From positions 1 through 7,020 of the forward strand of contig JAJZTU010000180.1 of assembly GCA_021848765.1 (NCBI GenBank): DNA of 7,020 bases, read 5' to 3'. How positions within the stretch are numbered: position 1 is the stretch's first letter; the number at the start of each line of letters is the position of its first letter. The DNA is from Bacillota bacterium (GTDB taxonomy: Bacteria > Bacillota > GCA-003054495 > Carboxydocellales > JAJZTU01). A model generated the notes under the pieces. That model was not told the origin of the DNA. It searched no databases and saw nothing but the letters and a program-made list of their open reading frames with translations. Shown here one piece after another: positions 1 to 6,579 of the stretch. The position numbers and the translations under genes were made by a program.

Positions 1-900
1 ACACCCGGTGATATTCAGGAAATTGTTCGCAATGCCGCGCTAAAACTAGGAGTAACCTTAGGGCCGGAGGTTGCGGAAATCATTAGCCAGTATACCATTG
101 AGGGCCGGAAGGCCATCAGCATTCTGGCCGATGCCTATGGCCTGGTGCTTTACCGCGCCTCTCTGGGAACAGCCCCGGAGAATAAACTCCCGGAAGCAGC
201 CCTGAACCGGGAGTTTCCCCCTATGACAGGTGAGCAGGGCAATCAAGACAGGGGCAACACTCTAATCACCAAAGAGGACATTTATCAGGTGGTGCAGACC
301 AGCCGTATTTCGCCCTATGTGCAGGTAAAAGCAAAGCATGGAGCGGAAGTGGGCCGGATTTTTGGCCTGGGGGTTTCCGGCTTCCTGGGTTCGGTACTTG
401 AGATTGAGGCTGCAGCCTTTCCGGCCAGAAAACCCGGCCAGGGGTCTATCCGGTTCAATGACACGGCAGGCAGTATGGCCAAGGATTCAGTATTTAATGC
501 AGCTGCCGTCATCCGCAGGCTCAGCGGGGAGGATATCAACAATTATGATATCCACGTGAACGTAGTTGGCGGCGGACAAATAGACGGCCCCTCAGCCGGG
601 ACAGCCATTTTGCTGGCGATCATGAGCGCCATTCAACACCGCCCCATTCGTCAGGACGTAGCCATTACCGGTGAAATCTCCATCCAAGGCAAGATCAAGC
701 CTGTAGGGGGGGTAGTGGAAAAAATCTACGGCGCCAAACAGGCCGGCATCCGCTTGGCCCTGGTGCCACAGGATAATGCCAGGGATATTCCCCGGGAGCT
801 AAAGGATATTCAGGTAATTCCTGTAGGAAGCGTAGAGGAAGTCCTGCCGCTGGTATTCGAAGAAGCGGCCACGGGAGAAGCTAAATTAGCTGCTCTGTAG
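1..900 (+). CDS. lonC: LonC-type ATP-dependent protease, C-terminal part (5' end outside window)
   Basis: The reading frame is open from base 1 and ends at TAG 898-900, so the visible 299 codons are the C-terminal part of a gene that starts upstream; an in-frame GTG at 145 is internal, not the start. Codons 1-50 look like the end of the AAA+ lid (IEGRKAISILADAYG at about 34-48). After a linker, the Lon peptidase domain runs from about codon 95 to 290. The catalytic serine is codon 198 in DGPSAGTA and the catalytic lysine is codon 241 in GGVVEKIYGAKQAG. Their spacing of 43 residues equals that of S679/K722 in E. coli Lon, so the protease should be active. The segment GFLGSVLEIEAAAFPA is typical of the LonB/LonC branch rather than LonA. 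LonB and LonC are known from endospore formers and are linked to sporulation. The position directly before dnaB favours LonC; LonB is the main alternative. The ATPase motifs cannot be judged here. Confidence 0.88.
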   Translation, partial: TPGDIQEIVRNAALKLGVTLGPEVAEIISQYTIEGRKAISILADAYGLVLYRASLGTAPENKLPEAALNREFPPMTGEQGNQDRGNTLITKEDIYQVVQTSRISPYVQVKAKHGAEVGRIFGLGVSGFLGSVLEIEAAAFPARKPGQGSIRFNDTAGSMAKDSVFNAAAVIRRLSGEDINNYDIHVNVVGGGQIDGPSAGTAILLAIMSAIQHRPIRQDVAITGEISIQGKIKPVGGVVEKIYGAKQAGIRLALVPQDNARDIPRELKDIQVIPVGSVEEVLPLVFEEAATGEAKLAAL

Positions 901-1066
901 CTAGCACACCGGGATTTGGCTCAGCATACTCTGAAATTGGGTCGCTGGGGCGGAGGGACACCCCACCTCCTCCCGACCCGAAAGCCAAAGGGCTTCAGAC
1001 CGGAGACAGCCCCGGCCTGAGCGTGAATGGGGCTATACCAGACATACTAAGTAAGGAGTGATGCCC
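901..1066 (+). other. GC-rich intergenic region with several hairpins, possible dnaB leader
   Basis: This 166-base gap separates lonC from dnaB. Three inverted repeats can be read. GGGTCG at 939-944 pairs with CGACCC at 974-979, with an inner GGAGG/CCTCC stem. AAGCC at 982-986 pairs with GGCTT at 991-995. AGCCCC at 1008-1013 pairs with GGGGCT at 1029-1034. None is followed by a T-run, so these are not ordinary intrinsic terminators. I could not match the region to a riboswitch or ribosomal-protein leader that I know, and I see no good -35/-10 pair. It may be a structured 5' leader or simply GC-rich spacer; the function is unknown. Confidence 0.35.
1053..1058 (+). promoter_or_regulatory. Shine-Dalgarno site that sets the dnaB start
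   Basis: AAGGAG lies 8 bases before GTG 1067, which is ideal spacing. The in-frame upstream candidates are GTG 1058, which overlaps this motif, and ATG 1061, which is only 2 bases from it. Both are too close to be efficient starts, so GTG 1067 is preferred. Confidence 0.8.
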
Positions 1067-2407
1067 GTGAGCTTAGCATTGGACCGGATACCCCCCCATA
1101 ACCTGGATGCCGAACAATCGGTACTCGGCGCTATGATGATGGATCCCGATGCTGTAATGAAAGCCATGGAAGTCCTCCGCCCGGGGGATTTTTACCGGGA
1201 TGCCCATAAATTGATCTTTCAGGTCATTCTGGACCTTACCGACCGGGGAGAACCGGTGGACCTGATTACCGTGTCAGAGGAACTTCGCCAGCGAAACGCC
1301 CTGGATAAGGTGGGTGGGGTTGCCTATGTGGCCTCTCTGGCCAATATCGTACCTACGGCAGCAAATGCGGAGTATTATGCCCGGATTGTCGAGGAAAAAG
1401 CGCTCTTGCGTTCGCTGATCAGTGTATCGACCAGAATTGCCGCCCTGGGCTATGAAGCCGAAGAGGATATTGACTCCCTCATTAACCAGGCCGAGCGTAT
1501 GGTGTACGACCTTTCGCAGCGGAAGAATACCAAGGGCTTTGCCACCATGCATGAAATCCTCATGGATACCTTTGACCGTATCGAATTTCTTTACCAAAAC
1601 AAGGGGGATGTTACAGGGGTACCCACAGGATTTGTCGACCTGGACAGGATAACTTCCGGTTTACAGCCTTCGGATTTAATTATTGTCGCAGCCAGGCCCG
1701 CAATGGGGAAAACTGCGTTTTGTCTTAATATTGCCCAAAATGCTGCGATTAAGGCCAAAGTGCCGGTAGCAGTATTCAGCCTGGAAATGTCCGCAGGGCA
1801 GTTAGTCCAGCGGATGCTCTGCTCTGAGGCCATGATCGACCAGCATAAGCTGCGTACCGGTCAACTGGGTGAACAGGATTGGCCTAGGCTGGTAAATGCT
1901 GTGGGTCCCTTATCCCAGGCGCCTATCTTCATCGATGATACAATCGGAGTATCCGTCATGGAAATGCGGGCCAAATGCCGCCGCCTTAAAGGTGAACACG
2001 GCCTGGGGCTGATAATTATCGACTATCTGCAGTTAATGCAGGGCAGTAAACGCAGTGAAAGCCGCCAGCAGGAAATCTCAGAGATTTCCCGGTCCTTGAA
2101 GGCTTTAGCCAGGGAACTCAGTTGCCCTGTAATCGCCCTCTCCCAGCTCAGCCGGGCTGCCGAACAATCTCATGATAAAAGGCCTAATTTGAGCCACCTG
2201 CGGGAGTCAGGAGCCATCGAGCAGGACGCGGATATTGTCTCCTTCATTTACCGGGACGAATATTATCACCCGGATTCAGAGAAAAAAGGAATTGCCGAAA
2301 TTATAATTGCCAAGCACCGCAACGGCCCTGTAGGGTCTGTCGAGTTAGGATTTCTCCATGAGTTTACCAAATTTGTGAACCTGGCCCGGGATGCTGCAGG
2401 TGCATAG
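1067..2407 (+). CDS. dnaB: Replicative DNA helicase DnaB
   Basis: Hexameric ATP-driven helicase that unwinds DNA at the replication fork and contacts DnaG primase. The GTG 1067 start gives 446 residues, normal for the family. The N-terminal domain opens with DRIPPHNLDAEQSVLGA (residues 6-22), a family hallmark. A linker precedes the RecA-like domain, whose Walker A is ARPAMGKTA (209-217, Lys215) and Walker B is LIIIDYLQL (315-323, Asp319). Near the C-terminus, AKHRNGP (415-421) places Lys416 and Arg418 where E. coli DnaB has K418 and the R420 arginine finger. The central motif SRSLKALARELSCPVIALSQ is also typical. No intein interrupts the helicase motifs. It lies on the same strand as lonC, 166 bases downstream, and could be co-transcribed with it. 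In Firmicutes this replicative helicase is called DnaB or, in Bacillus subtilis, DnaC. The identity is secure. Confidence 0.97.
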   Translation: MSLALDRIPPHNLDAEQSVLGAMMMDPDAVMKAMEVLRPGDFYRDAHKLIFQVILDLTDRGEPVDLITVSEELRQRNALDKVGGVAYVASLANIVPTAANAEYYARIVEEKALLRSLISVSTRIAALGYEAEEDIDSLINQAERMVYDLSQRKNTKGFATMHEILMDTFDRIEFLYQNKGDVTGVPTGFVDLDRITSGLQPSDLIIVAARPAMGKTAFCLNIAQNAAIKAKVPVAVFSLEMSAGQLVQRMLCSEAMIDQHKLRTGQLGEQDWPRLVNAVGPLSQAPIFIDDTIGVSVMEMRAKCRRLKGEHGLGLIIIDYLQLMQGSKRSESRQQEISEISRSLKALARELSCPVIALSQLSRAAEQSHDKRPNLSHLRESGAIEQDADIVSFIYRDEYYHPDSEKKGIAEIIIAKHRNGPVGSVELGFLHEFTKFVNLARDAAGA

Positions 2408-2444
2408 AGGGTAAGGTTGGTTCAACATTTATGAGCTTAGACCA

Positions 2445-2473
2445 TTGACTTTTATTGCCTGGAAGTGTAACAT
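2445..2473 (+). promoter_or_regulatory. Sigma-A-type promoter upstream of the FAD oxidoreductase
   Basis: TTGACT (2445-2450) and TAACAT (2468-2473) are separated by exactly 17 bases. The -35 matches the consensus at 5 of 6 positions and the -10 at 4 of 6. The ten-base string TGTAACATAT around the -10 recurs in the tRNA promoter at 6572-6581, which supports it as a genuine local -10 form. Transcription would start near 2480, leaving a leader of about 125 bases before the likely start codon at 2605. Confidence 0.65.
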
Positions 2474-2488
2474 ATTATTGGTTATCAA

Positions 2489-2501
2489 CTGGTTAAACCA
2501 G
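2489..2501 (+). promoter_or_regulatory. Palindrome just after the promoter, possible operator or leader hairpin
   Basis: CTGGTTAAACCAG has two six-base arms (CTGGTT and AACCAG) around a single A. It lies about 16 bases after the -10, at or just past the expected transcription start. That position would suit a repressor site or the first hairpin of the leader RNA. It is short, and chance cannot be excluded. Confidence 0.3.
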
Positions 2502-2520
2502 GAATATGCCAGCCATTAGC

Positions 2521-2560
2521 ACTCAAATAGCCCTCTGGCAGGTCTATTTGGGTTATTTTT
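2521..2560 (+). terminator. Intrinsic-terminator-like hairpin between the promoter and the FAD gene
   Basis: Bases 2521-2530 pair with 2544-2553 as ten continuous pairs, one of them G-T. After one mismatch (C2531 against T2543), CCT 2532-2534 pairs with AGG 2540-2542 across the five-base loop CTGGC. The tail TATTTTT at 2554-2560 follows at once, giving the form of a Rho-independent terminator. It sits downstream of the promoter at 2445-2473 and upstream of the coding region. It could therefore be an attenuator for the FAD gene, the end of a short RNA, or the terminator of the dnaB transcript, which has no other visible one. TGCCAG at 2507-2512 could pair with CTGGCA at 2535-2540 and disrupt the upper part of the hairpin. 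Confidence 0.6.
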
Positions 2561-2576
2561 GTGCCAATGGGCAAAA
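2559..2576 (+). repeat. Imperfect 18-base palindrome before the FAD gene
   Basis: TTGTGCC and GGCAAAA flank AATG, with six of seven arm positions complementary. The left arm overlaps the end of the terminator T-run. The site could be an operator or a small RNA hairpin, but it is weak and I cannot assign a regulator. Confidence 0.2.
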
Positions 2577-2604
2577 ACTACATAAGCAAGGGATGGTGGT
2601 TTGC

Positions 2605-3999
2605 GTGTCCAAACAACCCTATGATGTGGTTATCGTTGGTGCCGGTCCTGCAGGGATATTTACAGCTCTGGAACTGGTAGAGAAAAACCTGCCTTTGCGA
2701 ATTGTTATTTTGGAAAAAGGTCGGGATATCAATGCCCGCACCTGTCCGTCTAAGGAAAAGAGCATTAAATGCATCCACTGTGCTCCCTGTTCTGTTGTCT
2801 GTGGCTGGGGAGGAGCCGGGGCCTTCAGTGACGGAAAGCTAACTCTCTCCACAGAGGTTGGCGGTTGGTTGGGTCAATATATCGGTGACCCTGTTCTGGA
2901 GAGCTTGATTCATTATGTGGATAAATTCTACTTAAAATACGGGGCCCCGGAAAAAATCTACGGTATTGATGACGAGGATGCCATTGACGACATCAAAAGG
3001 AAAGCCGTCCTGGCTGAGCTTAAACTGGTTCCTGCACCTATCCGTCATCTGGGCACCGGGCGTTGCCAGCAAATCTTAGAGCGCATGCGGGATTATCTCC
3101 TCACCAAGGGGGTAGAAATCCGCACCTGTACCGGAATTGCCCAACTGCAGGTAGAGAACGGTGTAGTTAAAGGGGTAGTAACCGCCGAAGGAGAATTTCT
3201 CCCCGGCCGCTATGTGGTGGTTGCTCCGGGGCGGGAAGGCGCCGAATGGCTGGCTCGCGAAGCTGAGCGCCTGGGCCTGGACATGGCTGTTAACCCGGTT
3301 GACATCGGAGTAAGGGTAGAACTCCCTGCAGCTGTGATGGAACACTTGACTGATGTAATCTACGAGTCTAAGTTGATTTACTACTCCAAGTCTTTTGATG
3401 ACAAGGTGCGCACCTTCTGTATGAACCCCTACGGGGAAGTTGTTACAGAAAACAATGATGGCTTGATTACAGTAAACGGTCACAGCCATGCGCATAAAAA
3501 GACGGAGAATACCAATTTTGCCCTCCTGGTGAGTAAAACCTTTACCGAGCCATTCAAGGAGCCCATTGCCTATGGAAAATACGTTGCCCGCCTGGCCAAC
3601 CTGCTGGGTGGTGGGGTACTGATCCAGCGGCTGGGGGACCTTGTTGAGGGTCGGCGTACCACCCAGGATCGCCTGAAAAAGGGATTAGTGGTGCCCACCC
3701 TGGAGGATGCTACCCCCGGTGACTTAAGCCTGGTGTTCCCTTACCGGCATCTCATGTCCCTGGTGGAGATGTTAAAAGCCCTGGACCATATCGCTCCGGG
3801 AGTATATTCCCGGCACACCCTGCTCTATGGGGTGGAGGTAAAGTTTTACTCCTCACGGCTAAAGCTCACAGAACAACTGGAGACCCAGGTTAAAAACCTC
3901 TATGCTGCCGGCGACGGCGCCGGGGTAACCAGGGGCCTGGCTCAGGCCTCGGTAGCAGGAGTGGTTACGGCCAGGGCTATTTTAAGTAAAGAAGCCTAG
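2605..3999 (+). CDS. FAD-dependent oxidoreductase (COG2509-like, function unknown)
   Basis: A cytoplasmic flavoprotein of 464 residues if started at GTG 2605. The N-terminus holds a Rossmann FAD site, DVVIVGAGPAG (residues 7-17), ending in the acidic ILEKG (35-39). Cysteines at 47, 56, 59, 62 and 66 form C-x8-C-x2-C-x2-C-x3-C, followed directly by GWGGAGAFSDGK (67-78), a hallmark of this family. VVVAPGRE (204-211) and a C-terminal AAGDGAG (434-440) complete the flavin fold. RTFCMNPYGEVV starts at about residue 269. The substrate and partner are not known to me; the cysteine cluster could bind a metal or iron-sulfur cluster, or be redox-active. The start is uncertain. The frame is open back to ATG 2506, with further candidates at ATG 2593 and GTG 2596. 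GTG 2605 is chosen because it begins right before the conserved fold; its Shine-Dalgarno is weak (AAGGG 2588-2592 or GGTGG 2595-2599). The gene appears to have its own promoter and leader. Confidence 0.85.
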   Translation: MSKQPYDVVIVGAGPAGIFTALELVEKNLPLRIVILEKGRDINARTCPSKEKSIKCIHCAPCSVVCGWGGAGAFSDGKLTLSTEVGGWLGQYIGDPVLESLIHYVDKFYLKYGAPEKIYGIDDEDAIDDIKRKAVLAELKLVPAPIRHLGTGRCQQILERMRDYLLTKGVEIRTCTGIAQLQVENGVVKGVVTAEGEFLPGRYVVVAPGREGAEWLAREAERLGLDMAVNPVDIGVRVELPAAVMEHLTDVIYESKLIYYSKSFDDKVRTFCMNPYGEVVTENNDGLITVNGHSHAHKKTENTNFALLVSKTFTEPFKEPIAYGKYVARLANLLGGGVLIQRLGDLVEGRRTTQDRLKKGLVVPTLEDATPGDLSLVFPYRHLMSLVEMLKALDHIAPGVYSRHTLLYGVEVKFYSSRLKLTEQLETQVKNLYAAGDGAGVTRGLAQASVAGVVTARAILSKEA

Positions 4000-4038
4000 T
4001 CAGCTAAGGACTAAGAGATACCAATAGGAATTTCAACT

Positions 4039-4046
4039 GGGAGGTG
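4039..4046 (+). promoter_or_regulatory. Shine-Dalgarno site of purA
   Basis: GGGAGGTG lies 7 bases before ATG 4054. It is a strong match to the 16S rRNA 3' end and fixes the purA start. The 54-base gap after the FAD gene (4000-4053) shows no clear promoter or terminator. Confidence 0.8.
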
Positions 4047-4053
4047 CAGTTTC

Positions 4054-5340
4054 ATGTCAAGTGTCGTACTTATTGGAGCCCAATGGGGTGATGAGGGAAA
4101 AGGAAAGATTACTGATTTCCTGGCGGAGAAGGCCGAGTTGGTCGTCCGCTACCAGGGTGGCAATAATGCAGGACATACAGTAGTAGTAGGTGAAGAGGAG
4201 TTTAAGCTACACCTGATTCCTTCCGGGATCCTTTATCCTGAAAAAACCTGTATCATTGGCAACGGAGTGGTCATCGACCCTGCAGTTTTGCTCAAGGAAC
4301 TGGCCTATCTTGCCGGGCGGGGTGTAAATACTTCCAATTTAAGAATCAGTTCCAGGGCGCACATTATCATGCCCTATCACCAAAAACTTGATGAGGTTGA
4401 AGAGGACCGCAAAGGGGCCAATAAAATTGGTACAACGCGCCGGGGTATCGGTCCGGCCTACATGGATAAAGCGGCCAGGATAGGCATCCGGGTGGTGGAC
4501 CTTCTGGACAAAGAAGAATTTGCCGAAAAGCTGGAACAAAACCTGGAAGCCAAAAACCACCTCCTGGAGAAGGTATATGACTGCGAGGGCTTCGATTTCA
4601 AAACAGTCTATAATCAATATTTGGACTATGCGGAACAAATTCGCCCCTATGTGGCTGACACTTCCCTCATCATTCATGAAGCAATTACAGCCGGAAAAAA
4701 CGTACTCTTTGAAGGTGCACAGGGGACCCTTTTGGACCTGGATCACGGTACCTATCCCTATGTGACCTCTTCCCACCCCATATCCGGGGCCGCCTGCATA
4801 GGCGCCGGACTTGGGCCTACTAAAATTACCAAAGTAGTTGGCATAGCCAAGGCTTATACCACCAGGGTGGGCGAAGGCCCTTTCCCCACCGAGCTTACTG
4901 ATGAAATGGGAGAATACATCCGCAAGGCAGGTAATGAATTCGGTACCACTACCGGTCGCCCCCGCCGCTGCGGCTGGTTTGATGTGGTGATTGCCCGTTA
5001 TGCTGTGCGGGTTAGCGGTATTGATACTCTTGCCATCACTAAACTGGATGTATTGTCCGGTATACCGGCCTTGAAAATTTGCACCGGTTACCGCTATGAA
5101 GACGGTTCGGTTATCGAGGATTTCCCCGCCAGCCTGAAAGTATTGGCAAAATGCCAACCCATCTACGAGGAACTTCCAGGCTGGACCGAAGATATTTCCC
5201 AGGCTCGCTCCTTTGAAGAACTGCCCCAAAACGCCCAAAACTACCTGAACCGGATCCGGGAGTTGTCCGGAGTCAAGTTCAGCATTATCGGTGTAGGCAC
5301 CCGGCGCAGCCAGACCTTGATTTTGGATTCCTTATACTAA
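4054..5340 (+). CDS. purA: Adenylosuccinate synthetase
   Basis: Joins IMP and aspartate with GTP hydrolysis to form adenylosuccinate, the first committed step from IMP to AMP, in the cytoplasm as a dimer. The protein has 428 residues, the usual bacterial size. The N-terminal P-loop-like GDEGKGK (12-18) carries catalytic Asp13, and NNAGHTV places His41 exactly as in the E. coli enzyme. GTTRRGIGPAY is the IMP-binding stretch. FEGAQGTLLDLDHGTYPYVT and TTTGRPRRCGWFD (298-310) are further family signatures. TKLD (329-332) is the guanine-recognition motif. No key residue is missing. UPF0145 follows after 17 bases and the aminotransferase one base after that, which suggests co-transcription. I see no known purine-responsive riboswitch upstream. 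Confidence 0.98.
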   Translation: MSSVVLIGAQWGDEGKGKITDFLAEKAELVVRYQGGNNAGHTVVVGEEEFKLHLIPSGILYPEKTCIIGNGVVIDPAVLLKELAYLAGRGVNTSNLRISSRAHIIMPYHQKLDEVEEDRKGANKIGTTRRGIGPAYMDKAARIGIRVVDLLDKEEFAEKLEQNLEAKNHLLEKVYDCEGFDFKTVYNQYLDYAEQIRPYVADTSLIIHEAITAGKNVLFEGAQGTLLDLDHGTYPYVTSSHPISGAACIGAGLGPTKITKVVGIAKAYTTRVGEGPFPTELTDEMGEYIRKAGNEFGTTTGRPRRCGWFDVVIARYAVRVSGIDTLAITKLDVLSGIPALKICTGYRYEDGSVIEDFPASLKVLAKCQPIYEELPGWTEDISQARSFEELPQNAQNYLNRIRELSGVKFSIIGVGTRRSQTLILDSLY

Positions 5341-5357
5341 CGAACGGGGGGAAAAGC

Positions 5358-5672
5358 ATGATTATCACTACTACGCCAAATGTTGAGGGAAAACCCATTC
5401 GAAATTATCTCGGGATTGTCTCCGGGGAAGCCATCATGGGAGCGAATGTCGTGAGGGACTTCTTTGCCAGCATTACAGATATTGTGGGTGGGCGCTCCGG
5501 AGCCTACGAAAGCAAACTGGTAGATGCCCGGAATATTGCCTTGGAAGAAATGGCCCACCGGGCCAAAAGGCTGGGAGCCAACGCTATCGTAGGAGTAGAT
5601 TTGGACTATGAAGTAGTGCGGGACGGGATGCTGATGGTCACTGCCAGCGGAACGGCAGTAGTGCTGGAGTAA
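5358..5672 (+). CDS. YbjQ/UPF0145 family protein
   Basis: A small soluble protein of 104 residues, the normal size for UPF0145 (YbjQ family). The match is visible in the N-terminal NVEGKPIRNYLGIVSGEAI, the central DIVGGRSGAYES and the conserved helix with LGANAIVGVDLDYE. There is no signal peptide or membrane segment. Members are known structurally as small oligomeric proteins, but their biochemical role is not established; I assign none. The ATG at 5358 is preceded by a G-rich Shine-Dalgarno (GGGGGGA, 5346-5352). Its stop at 5670-5672 is one base before the aminotransferase ATG, so the two are probably translationally coupled. Confidence 0.9.
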   Translation: MIITTTPNVEGKPIRNYLGIVSGEAIMGANVVRDFFASITDIVGGRSGAYESKLVDARNIALEEMAHRAKRLGANAIVGVDLDYEVVRDGMLMVTASGTAVVLE

Positions 5673-5673
5673 G

Positions 5674-6543
5674 ATGTCAAAATTTGTTTTCTTGAACGAA
5701 AAATTAGTACCGGAAGAGGAAGCCAAAATTTCTGTCTATGACCATGGTTATCTATATGGTGACGGGATCTTTGATACAATGCGTTCATACAACGGCACGG
5801 TATTTCGCCTGGAGCGGCATTTGGACCGGCTCCGGGCCAATGCCTGCAGTTTGGCCCTTTCCCTGCCCTGGAGCCGGGAAGAACTGGCTGAAGCCGTTAA
5901 TGCTACTATAAAGGCCAACAACCTTCCTGATGCCTATATCCGCCTCAGCATCTCCCGGGGCCCGGGTCCCATAGGAATTGATCCCCGGCTTTGTCCCCGG
6001 CCGACTCTGGTGGTAATGGCTAAAGAGCTTCCAGGGGGCCGTGAGGAGATTTACACCAAAGGGATGGCCACCATAACTCTGAACACAAGGCGCAACCCTG
6101 TACGGTGCCTTGACCCAGCCATTAAATCCTTTAATTTTTTAAATAATATTTTAGCCAAGTTGGAACTTATTAACGCTGGATTTGCCGAAGGGATTATGCT
6201 AAACTATGAAAGCAAGGTCGCCGAGGGCACAGTCAGTAACATCTTCTGGTACTGCCAGGGTGCCTTATATACTCCGTCCCCGGAAGTAGGAATCCTTTTA
6301 GGAATTACCAGGGAAACAGTGCTGGAAATAGCCGCTAAAGCGGGATTAGAAGTCCGGCAGGGCGCCTATGAGGTGGACGGGCTGTATCGAGCCGAAGAAA
6401 GCTTTTTCACCAACTCGGCAGGTGAAATTATGCCTGTGACCCAAATAGACGGCCGGATAATCGGCGGCGGCCGGCCAGGGCCTATAACCGGTCAGCTTCA
6501 TCAGGATTACCGGGACCTTGTAGCCAGGGAAACTAAATCTTAA
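5674..6543 (+). CDS. Fold-type IV PLP aminotransferase (branched-chain aminotransferase-like)
   Basis: A 289-residue PLP enzyme of aminotransferase class IV. Its opening DHGYLYGDGIFDTMRSYNG (about 23-41) is shared by branched-chain aminotransferases (IlvE), D-amino acid aminotransferases and aminodeoxychorismate lyase (PabC). The PLP lysine is Lys151 in AIKSFNFLNN, and Glu184 in VAEGTVSN is the conserved cofactor-binding glutamate; their spacing is close to K159/E193 of E. coli IlvE. GILLGITRE and the C-terminal RPGPIT are also typical. IKS-N-L-N-LAK-E around the lysine leans towards IlvE, while FDTMR near the N-terminus is closer to the D-amino acid and PabC branches, so substrate and gene symbol are left open. 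ATG 5674 follows the UPF0145 stop by one base; GGAG at 5666-5669, inside that gene, is the likely ribosome site. Confidence 0.9.
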   Translation: MSKFVFLNEKLVPEEEAKISVYDHGYLYGDGIFDTMRSYNGTVFRLERHLDRLRANACSLALSLPWSREELAEAVNATIKANNLPDAYIRLSISRGPGPIGIDPRLCPRPTLVVMAKELPGGREEIYTKGMATITLNTRRNPVRCLDPAIKSFNFLNNILAKLELINAGFAEGIMLNYESKVAEGTVSNIFWYCQGALYTPSPEVGILLGITRETVLEIAAKAGLEVRQGAYEVDGLYRAEESFFTNSAGEIMPVTQIDGRIIGGGRPGPITGQLHQDYRDLVARETKS

Positions 6544-6550
6544 AAAAGTG

Positions 6551-6579
6551 TTGACAATGGTATTCTGATGATGTAACAT
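6551..6579 (+). promoter_or_regulatory. Promoter of the tRNA cluster
   Basis: A perfect -35 TTGACA (6551-6556), a 17-base spacer and -10 TAACAT (6574-6579) lie 24 bases before the first tRNA. Transcription should start near 6586. The -35 begins only 8 bases after the aminotransferase stop, and no terminator separates the two units. Confidence 0.85.

Noticed and set aside
1022..1060. Twelve-codon GTG-started leader peptide before dnaB
   Set aside because: It has no ribosome site and no composition suggesting attenuation; open frames this short are expected by chance.
901..1066. Possible GEMM-like (c-di-GMP) or ydaO-like (c-di-AMP) riboswitch before dnaB
   Set aside because: Short strings such as CCGAAAGCC and GTGAATGGGG recall these classes, but the conserved core segments are missing or out of order.
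3076..3495. 139-codon minus-strand open frame inside the FAD oxidoreductase gene
   Set aside because: It is antisense to conserved coding sequence, with no domain or ribosome site that I can see.
4339..5238. Long (299-codon) minus-strand open frame inside purA
   Set aside because: It is wholly antisense to a secure purA gene, shows no recognisable domain and reflects codon bias of the real gene.
6121..6140. Terminator-like ATTAAA-TCC-TTTAAT hairpin followed by a T-run inside the aminotransferase gene
   Set aside because: The stem is pure A-T and weak, and the bases encode the conserved catalytic-lysine region, so coding constraint explains them.
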